A stretch of DNA of 64,000 nucleotides from Diphasiastrum complanatum (taxonomy: Eukaryota; Streptophyta; Lycopodiopsida; Lycopodiales; Lycopodiaceae), in assembly GCA_029204225.1 (NCBI GenBank), contig CM055103.1:3072154-3136153 (forward strand), read 5' to 3'. The first letter of the stretch is position 1, and each line of letters starts with the position of its first letter. The position numbers and the translations under genes were made by a program. Below the pieces are notes generated by a model. That model saw only the letters and a program-made list of their open reading frames with translations. It was not told the origin of the DNA and ran no database searches. Below are positions 43,481-53,764 of this stretch, piece after piece.

Positions 43481-44133
43481 TGTGAAAAACTCAGATCCAA
43501 AAGATGCTAAAGTTTCATAAAGATCTTGGCCATGGAAGTTATGCACATCTAGATTGAAAAAATGATAGAAATTGTGATGTTAAGCATACTAAACATCAAC
43601 TAAACATCAAGATCTGATCATAAGCTTCCACAAACAGAAACTTGCTGTCCCTGTCCGTACTTCAGAGCCTACAACCTGCATTTCACACGTGTGAAGCCAT
43701 AGCAACAAAGAAATCACAATTCTAGTGGCTAGAATGCAAGATATGAACAAAAAAGTGAGAGAGAAGAAGATGGACCTTCAAAGAGCATAACATTCATTCA
43801 ATAGAATGAAAATGAGATGTGTACATACTCGTGGAGATGGCTATTTATAGCAGCCATAGTGCCTCTTGGCCACTTGTCTTATGATAGGCTAAAATTGGGG
43901 TCCAATAGGATTCACCCATCTACCTAGAAATTTGGTCAAATAGGAATGCACCAAATTATGAGCCAATAGAAGAGCTCCACACTCGACCTCCTCTAATTAA
44001 TGTGACCTCAAAAGTAGTGTACACATACTTTGGGCCTCTACATACATGTATGAACCTATCTCTAACTTTTATTTGGCCATAGGCCTACAAAATCTCAAGT
44101 TAGGAAAATACTACTAGTTGACAATTTTTCACA
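43481..44133 (-). repeat. 5' LTR of the intact copia element
   Basis: 653 bp, collinear with and indistinguishable by eye from 38273-38925 at a constant offset of 5,208 bp. GCCTA flanks it at 44134-44138. Confidence 0.96.
43841..43850 (-). promoter_or_regulatory. LTR TATA box
   Basis: CTATAAATAG on the minus strand in the 5' LTR, in a position fitting U3 transcription of the element. The same motif is in the 3' LTR. Confidence 0.7.
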
Positions 44134-44655
44134 GCCTATTCGAAAGCATCGAGATATTTATGAACTGAAGCAGTAGCTATAGTTGCCTACTTGTAGAACA
44201 GGACATGCAAATCAGACATTCCTCACACAACTCCACATGAAGTCTGGTGGGGTAATAAGCCTGATCTGGCTCATGTACGAGTTTTTGGATGTGTTGCATA
44301 TGCACACATTCTCGACAAACTTCAAAAGAAGGTTGATTTCCCTCTCTACTTTTTGGATTGTAGTGAGTTTTGATGCATAAGAAAGGGTTTATATCATTCT
44401 TCAATGAAGTTGTTACTCGGCAAAAACCTGACCAAGGAATGGACAACCAACCCTAGATTTCACTCTAGGAGTAAGCACATTGAGATTTGATATCACTTTG
44501 TCATGAGTAAGGTTCTTTACAAAGGTGAGCTTAACATATTGTCAGACACAAAACATGATCGTAAAAGTGTTTACCAAGGCTTTGACATTGATGCACACAA
44601 CAAATTTTGTGCATTGCTTAGTCTAAAGATCAAGGCATTCACGGACCCAGATTAA

Positions 44656-44656
<1 letters not shown>
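44134..44656 (+). pseudogene. Old copia copy, right part: integrase tail and RNase H end
   Basis: Resumes from 38272 (after the GCCTA duplication). Integrase tail TPHEVWWGNKPDLAHVRVFGCVAYAHILDKLQKKV, then a deletion of RT, then the RNase H end NPRFHSRSKHIEI, a stop, YHFVMSKVLYKGELN, and the terminal KIKAFTDPD. That end matches family A (KIKAFKDSD at 9406). A G run replaces the purine tract next to it. Confidence 0.85.

Positions 44657-44688
<32 letters not shown>
44657..44688 (+). repeat. 32-base guanine homopolymer at a polypurine tract
   Basis: Unbroken run of 32 G followed by AGGG, exactly where family A elements have TTAAGGGGGAG before the 3' LTR. Very likely slippage expansion of the tract; the exact length is also prone to sequencing error. 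Confidence 0.9.
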
Positions 44689-44689
<1 letters not shown>

Positions 44690-44690
44690 G

Positions 44691-45080
44691 GGTATATTGG
44701 ATTTATTCCTCTACTCTCCTAAATCTCATGTTAATCTAGTTCCATTCATATTGCTGCAATTTTACATTGTCGGAGTTGGCCGAACTATCGGGGAGTCCGA
44801 CTTGTCAACTCAACCAAACTATTGTCGAGGACCATCAAACGACCATTCCAACTCTATTGACTATCGGTAGCGACACGCTCGACTCCAAATAGTCGAAGCC
44901 TTCTCATGCCCACTTCCTGTGTTGTGCAACTACTTGGACAATGGCAACAGTAGCCATGATCTACCTCGGATGGCGCAACGGCTCCATGCCATCTTCCTGT
45001 ACATACATCTGCACAAATGTAAACTGTATATAGTTGATCAATATAATCAATTCTACACATGAAGTAGACAATTACAACCA
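44691..45080 (+). repeat. Probable 3' LTR of the old copia copy
   Basis: Starts after the purine tract (GGTATATTGGATTTATTC) and ends near CAATTCTACACA (45045-45060), a typical LTR end. No second copy in the window. Confidence 0.6.
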
Positions 45081-45226
45081 AACGAGATAGGCTGATTTGA
45101 TATACACTCGGGTGCCCATAGATGTCGAGACAACAACTTAGAAAATTTCCAATTCCTCGCCCTTTTCAGATTAAATTGGAGAGAGATGTGTTGAACATGG
45201 GTATGCAAAATGTCATTGGGATCCCT
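45081..45226. other. Spacer with target duplication
   Basis: Nothing recognised apart from TCCCT at 45222-45226, the left target duplication of the next copia element. Confidence 0.6.
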
Positions 45227-46050
45227 TGTTGAGTTTCACATGTGTGGACTGTCCACAACATGTACTTGTGATCTCCTATGGTGTGTAGATGCACCAAGAT
45301 CAAGACTAGATTGAGATTCAAGATCTATCTTTGATTCTATGGCAAAAACACACTACTACATGCATTCAATCACTTACAACTCTCACTCACACGTGTGGGA
45401 AGTGTTCCAAAAGTAATCCAAGTAAAAACAAGCTGCACTCCTCGGTTAGAGAGAGAAAATCATCAATAGCTCTCGAGTAGAGAGAGAAAGCTAGAAAATT
45501 ACTTACACTCAAAATCCACTCAATCTCAAAATCAATTAGATCCAAATGAGGAGTACAATGATACTAGTAGATCCACGAGCTACCACTATGCTTAACTATG
45601 ATTGGACCACACTTTGCCACCTCTTAGTCCTATTGGACCATTGATCCATGCACCTCTAAATTCTATTGGAACATTTTCAAGCAAACCTCAAATTCTATTG
45701 GACCACTCATGGTTCCACCTCTAAATCCTATTGGACATCTTAAACTTCATCAAACAAAAGCATTACACTTGTTTACACTCTAATTGGCACAAATTTGGCC
45801 TCCTACTCTATTTTGGCTCAATAGTGGCATTACAAGTGGAAATGGATAATTTGCCATCTATGCCAAATTTGACCCTATCAACATCCTACACCTAAATGCT
45901 TGACTATGAAATTCTATGAGACCCCTATATCAAACATTCATATTTACTTTACAATTCTCCACATGTGGGAACATCCTCCACACATGTGAGATTTACTTAC
46001 AAACTTCTATCGTAAAAAATAACAAGCTAGATTTTTGCCAATTTCTCACA
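45227..46050 (-). repeat. 3' LTR of the 45.2-49.8 kb copia element
   Basis: Minus strand TGTGAGAAATTGGC at 46050, ending ACTCAACA at 45227. Differs from the 5' LTR by scattered substitutions. Confidence 0.93.
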
Positions 46051-46176
46051 CTCCTCCTCAAAAAATAGCTTGGAAAGGTACTAGATCACTTGAGAAGTTT
46101 GTAAATATTTTTGAGTGGATCCTTTGGTATGCATAAGAAGTGAAGATCAGCCAAGGGATCCATCATAGCAGCACCC

Positions 46177-47718
46177 TCACCATATCCATGATAAGATCTC
46201 TTTGGTAGAGATCTCTTGCCAATGCCTTTGAAGAGTGCTCCACCAATATGCCACTATGATCATGGGCTTCCTCCATGCTTGATGATGATCTTTGCTTTGA
46301 AAGTTCCGCTTGCATGATGGATGCACCATAAATAGAGAAATCAGAGGCTTCCAAGCCTCATAAGGATCATGGAGATCAAGATCATAAGTTGTGAAACAAT
46401 GATGATTATCAAGATTATGCTTTCTAGCTTGACTAGTCCACATACAATGAACTATATCCATGATGGATCTAATCTTGATATCAAAGACTATCTTGATCTT
46501 TTTTAGGCTAGTGACTCTCTCAAGGATGTAAGTGTCCACTTTGGATGTTTCACTTAATCTCAAGAGGAGTTTGCAATTTGCCTCAAAACATGTGAAAACA
46601 TGATTTTCAAAAAAGTGAGTACCAAGCTCAATCTTGTTCTTACTAGAACCAAGAGCATACTTTTGACAATGCAATATTTTGCTTTCAAAAAGTATTGGAA
46701 ACACATCTAAGTCAATAATGACGAGAAACATGTCCATACCATAAGCATCATACAAAACTAGTATAGCTTTTCTTGAACTTTGATATCCAAAAAATTCAAT
46801 GAAGCAAGATAGCATTTCAAGCAAAGGAAGAGAAGCATATATGAATGTGTTGTAGTAGATACAACATGAAAGATGCCCCTCTTTGCCATGTAAGGTGAGC
46901 CATAAAGACTCGGCCATGCATCTTGAAGATCTTCTTGAAATCATATGAAGAAGAAACTCCTCCTCACACATTGGCCCCATCATAACTTGAATACCTTCAA
47001 AAAGGATAACTTGTGATGCTTCTTGAGAAGCCTTGATCTCGGCCACTTCCAAGATTGAATCTTCATGCAATGTGACATCTCTATTCACAATCACTTTTGA
47101 AATAGAGAGTGTAAAGGCCTCCTTGATGGATGAGTATCCAATCATGATCCATGAGCTTGGATCATCCTTCCTTCTTGTTTCCAAGGGAATATGTGCAAAG
47201 CAAGCACTACCAAGTTCACTAAGGTGATCAACCTTAGGCTTCATCTTGAATAAAACTTCATATGGTGCTATTCCTTCAAGAGCTCCGAAACTCCTCAAAG
47301 CTTTGATCTTCAATGAGAATTTCTTCTCAACATATGCTTTGAATAATAAGGAATAATCATACACCATAATACTTGAAGAGAGAAGATATGTGCATCTTGT
47401 GTGATCATCCTCCTTTGAAATATTGGACATATAAGAAACATCAAGAGAGTTTGCACTCTCACTTGGATCCAATTTGTAGATGCCTTCAAATCTTGATCCA
47501 TATGCAAGGATCTCACCATCCTTCTTAATCACACAATTGTCAATATTGAAATTGACATCAAAGCCACTATCAAGAAGTTGGCCAACACTTAAGATGTTCT
47601 TTGTAAGCTTTGGGACAAAAAGAACATTGTTGAGAAAGAGATTTTTAGAAGATGCAAGCTTCAAGGGAATAATCCCTACTCCTTCAATATTGCACTCATG
47701 CTTGCTTGTCATATTCAT
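46177..47718 (-). CDS. Mosaic ORF of protease, integrase and RNase H scraps
   Basis: 513 open codons. Residues 1-85 are the protease end (NLFLNNVLFVPKLTKNILSVGQLLDSGFDVNF, GIYKLDPS). About 125-215 are two joined integrase pieces (FKAYVEKKFSLKIKALRS, then APYEVLFKMKPKVDHLSELGSACFAHIPLETRRKDDPSS). Beyond about 240 most is not recognisable, except KIELGTHFFENHV near 360-375, which resembles the RNase H KHIELDYHFVREQV motif. There is no DSGAT, no DDE set and no YVDD. The long open frame despite multiple deletions is notable. It may be a relict or an expressed chimera; function unknown. Confidence 0.6.
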   Translation of the reverse strand: MNMTSKHECNIEGVGIIPLKLASSKNLFLNNVLFVPKLTKNILSVGQLLDSGFDVNFNIDNCVIKKDGEILAYGSRFEGIYKLDPSESANSLDVSYMSNISKEDDHTRCTYLLSSSIMVYDYSLLFKAYVEKKFSLKIKALRSFGALEGIAPYEVLFKMKPKVDHLSELGSACFAHIPLETRRKDDPSSWIMIGYSSIKEAFTLSISKVIVNRDVTLHEDSILEVAEIKASQEASQVILFEGIQVMMGPMCEEEFLLHMISRRSSRCMAESLWLTLHGKEGHLSCCIYYNTFIYASLPLLEMLSCFIEFFGYQSSRKAILVLYDAYGMDMFLVIIDLDVFPILFESKILHCQKYALGSSKNKIELGTHFFENHVFTCFEANCKLLLRLSETSKVDTYILERVTSLKKIKIVFDIKIRSIMDIVHCMWTSQARKHNLDNHHCFTTYDLDLHDPYEAWKPLISLFMVHPSCKRNFQSKDHHQAWRKPMIIVAYWWSTLQRHWQEISTKEILSWIW

Positions 47719-48190
47719 CTCTCAAGCCATTGAGAATGACTTGGACTAGCTCACTTTGATTGATTGAGTCACCAATACATGCAGGATCCCTATGAATATC
47801 CTTGACTCTCAAAACATAATTACATGCACTCTCATCACTCTTTTGACTACTTTGGAAGATTTGATTTCTAAGAGTGAGGATCCTAGAGGTGTTCTTAGCC
47901 TCATAGATGGACTTGAGACAATCCCAAGGTTCCTTGGATGTAGAACAATCACCAATCTCCCTCAATATCTCATTAGAGACATTCATCTTAATGTAGTGGA
48001 GAGCCATCCTAGCTCTCTTCTTGTATTTTTGAACTTCTTGAAGGACTTGAGGCTCCTCCTCAATCCCAAGTACAATGTCCATCACATCTTGGAGTATCAA
48101 GATGGACTCCATCCTCAACTTCCATATTGAATAATTGGAAGTAGACAATCTCTCACTTGGTTGCAACAAGTATGAACTCATTGAAGTCAT
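47696..48190 (-). CDS. Copia Gag, N-terminal part
   Basis: 164 codons: SNYSIWKLRMESILILQDVMDIVLG, KEPWDCLKSIYEAKNTSRILTLRNQIFQ, ELVQVILNGLRDEYD. This parallels residues 18-165 of the intact element's Gag. It ends in a few unrelated residues where a deletion joins it, out of frame, to protease. The zinc knuckle is absent, so it may assemble but lacks the usual RNA-binding motif. Confidence 0.85.
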   Translation of the reverse strand: MTSMSSYLLQPSERLSTSNYSIWKLRMESILILQDVMDIVLGIEEEPQVLQEVQKYKKRARMALHYIKMNVSNEILREIGDCSTSKEPWDCLKSIYEAKNTSRILTLRNQIFQSSQKSDESACNYVLRVKDIHRDPACIGDSINQSELVQVILNGLRDEYDKQA

Positions 48191-48946
48191 GTAAAGTGGA
48201 GATAAATAAAAGTGATGAACAAAAAATGTTGCTTCTCTCTCACTATAGGATCCAATAATTGTGTGCTACCATCTCCTATGCAAGATCTTGCAACAAACTG
48301 TGAGATGATTCTCACTAGCTATCTCAATCTCTCCAAAACTAGATCTACTTCACATCAAATGATGGAGTATGGGCAAAGTTGGGATCAAACACTCTTAGCA
48401 CGTGTGAAATACACTAAGAAACCAAATTTGACTCAAATACAATAATATTGCATGAAACAAAATGGCTAAGATCTCAAAACAGTGCCTAGATCACATATAG
48501 ATGAGATTGGTAAGCATTCAACTGTGATTTTGGATCAAACAAGCAATCTCTTGACCAAACCAAATGTGTCCACCATGTGTCCACCCAGGTCTAGGTGCCC
48601 TACCTAACCCTCTTCAAAAGCTTATAACTTTTGATTGGCACAACCAAATGGAATGAAACTGATTGCATCAAAAACTAGACAAAAATAGCTTCAAAACAAG
48701 CTATCTAGTAAGATTTTTGGATCAACCGTAAAAGAGAACTCCCAAACTGAAATTGGATGTTCCTCACACATGTTTGATCACCTGATTCCGTACAGTATCA
48801 GGTCAGACCCAATCAATGTCCTATTGATCTCTTTTGATCCAAAATTGGACAAGATAGCTAGGAAAATGGACCTTGACAATTTCTAGCTCAAGATTGATGA
48901 ATAGTTTTAATTTAAATGGATCAAAATGCATGGTAACATTAGGTAG
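48191..48946 (-). other. Leader of the 45.2-49.8 kb copia element
   Basis: About 750 bp between primer site and gag. No coding signal seen. Confidence 0.7.
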
Positions 48947-48958
48947 GCTCTGATACCA
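48947..48958 (-). other. Primer binding site (initiator Met tRNA)
   Basis: TGGTATCAGAGC on the minus strand, flush with the 5' LTR end AACA. Confidence 0.94.
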
Positions 48959-49782
48959 TGTTGAATTTTCACACGTGTGGACTATCCACAACGTGTACTT
49001 GTGATCTCCTAAGGTGTGTAGATGCACCAAGATCAAGACTAGATTGAGATTCAAGATCTATCTTTGATTCTATGGCAAAAACACACTACTACATGCATTC
49101 AATCACTTCCAACTCTCACTCACACGTGTGGGAAGTGTTCCAAAAGTAATCTAAGTAAAAACAAGCTGCTCTCCTCAGATAGAGAGAAAATCATCAATAG
49201 CTCTCGGGTAGAGAGAGAAAGCTAGAAAATCACTTATACTCAAAATCCACTCAATCTCAAAATCAATTAGATCCAAATGAGGAGTACAATGATACTAGTA
49301 GATCCATGAGCTACCACTATGCTTAACTATGATTGGACCACACTTTGGCCACCTCTTAATCCTATTGGACCATTGATCCATGCACCTCTAAATTCTATTG
49401 GACCATTTTCAAGCAAACCTCAAATTCTATTGGGCCACTCATGGTTCCACCTCTAAATCCTATTGGAGCTCTTAAACTTCATCAAACAAAAGCATTACAC
49501 TTGTCTACACTCTAATTGGCCCAAGTTTGGCCTCCTACTCTATTATGGCTCAATAGTGGCATTACAAGTGGAAATGGATAATTTGCCATCTATGCCAAAT
49601 TTGACCCTATCAACATTCTACACCTAAATGCTTGACTATGAGATTCTATGAGACCCCTATATCAAACATTTTTATTTACTTTACAATTCTCCACACGTGG
49701 GAACATCCTCCACACATGTGAGATTCACTTACAAACTTCTATCATGAAAAATAACAAGCAAGATTTTTGCCAATTTCTCACA
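48959..49782 (-). repeat. 5' LTR of the 45.2-49.8 kb copia element
   Basis: 824 bp; direct repeat of 45227-46050. TCCCT follows at 49783. Confidence 0.93.
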
Positions 49783-49787
49783 TCCCT

Positions 49788-51384
49788 TACCACATCAATG
49801 AGATTTATAATTTAAAAGCTGGCAATTTGTTATTGTTTTTATGTACTTAAAATAAGTACATTTTAATGATCATGACACTTATGAATGGACATCTCTTTTT
49901 TCTTTTTACAAATACTAATGTTTGTATCTAAAGTAGAGCATATATAGATTTTGAATTGTTAATCTACTTAGGATAGCACATTGACATATAAAATCTCATC
50001 AAAAGTAGAATATAATGTCAATACAAACTACTAATTATAGGTCGTGGAGAAAGATAGATACATGGATAGTGGACATAGTAGTACAATAGTACTTGACACA
50101 TACTAGAGTATTGAATATATAGGATTTCTTAGATACAATGCTTGCTTTCATGGCTGACACTAGTTTAACAACAATGCTAATTTTTATTTTCTAGCACATA
50201 ATTGGTGTTTTGATGTTAGTTATAATGTTATGATTTGTGTTTTGATGTTAGTTATGATATCTATTTGAATAGGTATGAAAGGTTTCATTGATATGTCAAC
50301 GAAGCAAAATTTTCATTCAAAAGATTCTTTTCTTACATTATGTGAATAAAATACACCCACAAATAGGCCAACAACAATTCTTGGAGACTTCAATCCTTTG
50401 GTTGCTAGTAAATGCAATGACCATACAAACCATCTTACAACATTTTTGAACAAACATAGTTTCGCATTAACACCACTATATAAAAAAACCCTTGTATAGA
50501 AGCTAGCCAGACCATATTTGAATGAATGGATACACCCCAAAATGACTGCATGGAGTCACATATTACTGTTGGAGCTATCACTCACCAATTTATTGCCTAT
50601 ACACCAAATAAAATAGTACATTTACATACAAAAATTAAACTCAACACAAGAAACATCATTGATTAAAAAAGTGATGAATACAAGGCATTCAAATTGTTGA
50701 AAAAGAGAAAGCAAAGATTGCAATCTAGAAGAGGCTACCTTAGCTTTTAGCAGATCATCGCAGTAGTTGTGGCGTAGAGTTTTAGCTTTTTTGTGACAAA
50801 TGGAACAAAGTGATTTCCACAAACTCACTTCTCTTTTATAACCAATCTTCTCCTCATAGAAATGCAATTACTTTTGATCTTTTTAAAAACATGATTATTT
50901 ATCTCTCCACATGTGGTGAGTTGGTGTATCGTGCTTGAATTGGGCATAGCCACCCAAGTTACATTCTCTATGATTACACAGGTTGATCATGATTCCATAG
51001 GTTTATATGAAGATGCCGTATACAACACAAGACCAAAAATTACATGTACTCATATTCAACAAACACAAATATTCAATATTCAAGCATTACATAAAGGTTT
51101 TTCCTTGTGGCCTGCCACTTGTTTATAAAGTTGTTTGGCATTTGGCTTGGGTCGATGTTTTTTCCATTATTAACAATGCTAGAACTTAGTAACAACATAA
51201 TAGAATGTGGAATTGGTAGCTAATAGCAAAAGAGATAGTACTTGTGGGATCAATGTGTTAAGCATCACCAGTGGTATAGTGGTGGGCTCAGAGACATCTA
51301 AGGGATGATATGTTCTTCACCTTTAGATGGGTGTGAGCCCACCAATGTCACTAGAGTGGTGGTGCGGAAGACAATGTCATATAT
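49788..51384. other. Gene-free spacer
   Basis: About 1.6 kb of AT-rich DNA with only short open stretches and no recognisable domain or LTR edge. Confidence 0.55.
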
Positions 51385-51484
51385 TTGTGGGAAAAAGCTT
51401 TTGCCAACCCGTGTGAATAGGTCACATGTGTGCCTTGTGAAAAAAAGCTTTTGCCCACCCTTGTGAATAGGTCACATGTGTGCC
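51385..51484. repeat. Tandem duplication of a 50-bp unit
   Basis: 51385-51434 and 51435-51484 both run TTGTG..AAAAAGCTTTTGCC to GGTCACATGTGTGCC with four or five differences. Confidence 0.9.
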
Positions 51485-51575
51485 TCCATTAATAGGCTCA
51501 CACTATTGACAAGTCCCTCTCCACCAACTCCCTTGTTGAAACATGTGAAGGCCAAGCTTGCTCCCTTGGATACCA

Positions 51576-51631
51576 GCCACGTCTCCTTATTCAACCTCTC
51601 CTTAGTCAATGGTACTTGTCAGAGACGTGGC
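51576..51631. promoter_or_regulatory. Inverted ACGT-core boxes upstream of the TPR pseudogene
   Basis: GCCACGTCTC (51576-51585) and its inverse GAGACGTGGC (51622-51631) lie 36 bp apart, in the region that was probably this copy's promoter. ACGT cores are typical plant bZIP targets; activity is unknown. Confidence 0.35.
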
Positions 51632-52340
51632 ACAATCTGAACCCTTCTAAAATATCCAAGCGCGTCAAGGGGGACCCTTTCATGCCCTAAATAGTAGGGC
51701 CCGAATGGCCCTAAGTAATAGGGCTTTGAAACTAGAAACTCTTATAGATAAACCCTATTTCCTCTCTTTCTCTCTCGTCTCATAGGTTTGCTGCTGCTCC
51801 GTATGCCTTTGTGGAGAAGGCAGGAGAAAGGCCACCATAGCTCTCGCCTTCGACCATGGCGGTGACTGTTGCATGTTCTTCTCTCCACCATACCTGCATA
51901 CCTCTAATTTCAAACCGGTTGCAGTTTTTCGGGGGCTGCCGCATCTCTCTAGTGCTGCTATTTTTTCAGGAGAACGTTCTTTGGGCTGAATTGTTGAGGA
52001 AATATCTCAATCATCAGCAAAGCATGAAGCTGAGGATTATCGCTCACGAGATGGTCGGATGCGGCTTTTTACAAGCTTCTCGTGTTTGTGGGAAGAACCA
52101 ACCGCATGTGATTTGTGTAATACATCGGATTCCGATCAAACAACGCAAGGACGTAGTTTTGAGAATGATTGTCTTTGGAAGAAGCCGACAATCAGAGTTT
52201 GGAGGTGTGGTCTTCTTATATCTTCCGTGTAATGGTAGGGGTATGTTCTAATGCGGACAAGGAAGAAATCCTAAAGGCAGGAGCTGCATGAACATGAACC
52301 TCTGATTGTTGCATAGCAAATAGTCCTACCCCTGGTAGGT

Positions 52341-53702
52341 ATGGGAGTACAGATTGCGAGGTGCTTGCAGTTAAGACCGCTTATTTCAGGAATCACATGG
52401 CCACAGCCTCCTTATCTTCCCACAAATGTATCTGCAAGCAGAGATAATGCAGATCTTAGAGGCGGCTACTCTAGATGGAGGACAAATCCGTCGTATTTAT
52501 CATGTAGTAAAGACACGATTAGAGATCCATTGTTTTTCAGGAAACGGCTTGTCCGCATGAATTGCCGAACTGAGGCTACTGATGGGCATCGGAAAGATAG
52601 CGTAAAGACTTCGGCTGACATAAAACGATTCACTTTTGAAGGCTGCGGCGATGCAAATGAGGATGTCTCGCAATTATACTCATGCGCATTAAGAGAGTTT
52701 TCAATGCCAGGAAGCCCGAAGGTGCCAGTGCTTGCTGAAGGTGTTAGTATGCCTTCTTCATTACGAGAAGCAGCGAGGACAGAGAGGCTTCAAGAAGCCG
52801 AAGACAGCACCGGGTACCTTACCTGCTCCATTAGGAATGCTTTCTCATCGATGATCTTCATAATACGCTCCATGCAAAATTATACCATACAAATGCGGCA
52901 AATACTTCTTGTGGAGAGTGACATCCGTGGGATCTCAGCCATGGTGCATAGAGAGATGCAGATCTCCTTTGTCTGGTTATTTGAGCAAGTCTATGCTTGT
53001 ACACCAAAGCTGATGGTCTCGGTGATGATCCTCCTGAGTAACTACAAAGTCTTCTCCGTGGGAAACATTGACATACCGGAGAGCACCTCATCGGCAGAAC
53101 TTGCTCAAACCATCCAGGGGGTCAACATAGATATTGCTGTGTTCGGATCAACAGATAATGCCCGATCCAAATTTAAAATTTTTTCTAGAAACACCAAAAA
53201 GTTGGATTCTTTTGGGCAGATTAATACAACCTTGCCAGGGATCGGATCTGGAAGGATTAGCAACGGTAAGAGTTCCAGCTAGTTGCTGGAGGATCCGATG
53301 CAAGAGAAGGCTATCATCGGAAAAGGGTCACGTATTTAGAAGAGGAGTCATACGCTCCTGAATTGCACGCTGCGGATCAGGAGGATGCCCTTACCAAGAC
53401 TGACAAGGCGATGATAAAGAACAAGAGCAGGAAACTTTAGACAATTATATGATTCGGCCAGTTTTCAATAAGGCTGTGAAGGATCTTCGGCTGTCCTCGG
53501 AGGCTACTTCTCAAGATGGGTTCCATGATCGCGGTACCATATTCGTTGCGCCTATCAAAGCAAAGCATGAGCCAGCCAAATACGAGTGTTACGACAGGAC
53601 GGATTTGGCATATCAGCATGCTCTCGCTCTTGATGGTGAAAATGCAATGCTTCTTGCCAATTACGCGCAGTTCCTTTATGCTGTCAGGCATGATCACGAC
53701 AG

Positions 53703-53764
<62 letters not shown>

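Larger units (their letters stand above)
38273..44133 (-). mobile_element. Complete, apparently intact Ty1/copia retrotransposon
   Basis: 5,861 bp with 653-bp LTRs at both ends that read as identical by eye, a 5-bp target duplication GCCTA (38268-38272 and 44134-44138), a primer site flush with the 5' LTR (43469-43480), a polypurine tract (GAAGAGGGAG, 38926-38935) flush with the 3' LTR, and one uninterrupted 1,316-codon frame with all catalytic residues. Everything expected of an autonomous, very recent insertion is present. Confidence 0.97.
45227..49782 (-). mobile_element. Complete-ended copia element with scrambled interior
   Basis: 4,556 bp. LTRs 45227-46050 and 48959-49782 are both 824 bp and almost identical by eye. 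Target duplication TCCCT lies at 45222-45226 and 49783-49787. The primer site is at 48947-48958, and the purine tract GAGGAGGAG is next to the 3' LTR. The 2.9-kb interior has the Gag start and short pieces of protease, integrase and RNase H but no recognisable RT, so it is non-autonomous. Confidence 0.93.

Noticed and set aside
45227-46050. Solo LTR
   Set aside because: It pairs with 48959-49782, and the TCCCT duplication spans both, so it is one end of a complete insertion.
51856-52251. 131-codon frame before the TPR pseudogene as a separate gene
   Set aside because: It overlaps noncoding blocks shared with the 5' flank of the intact TPR gene, where the frame is not conserved.
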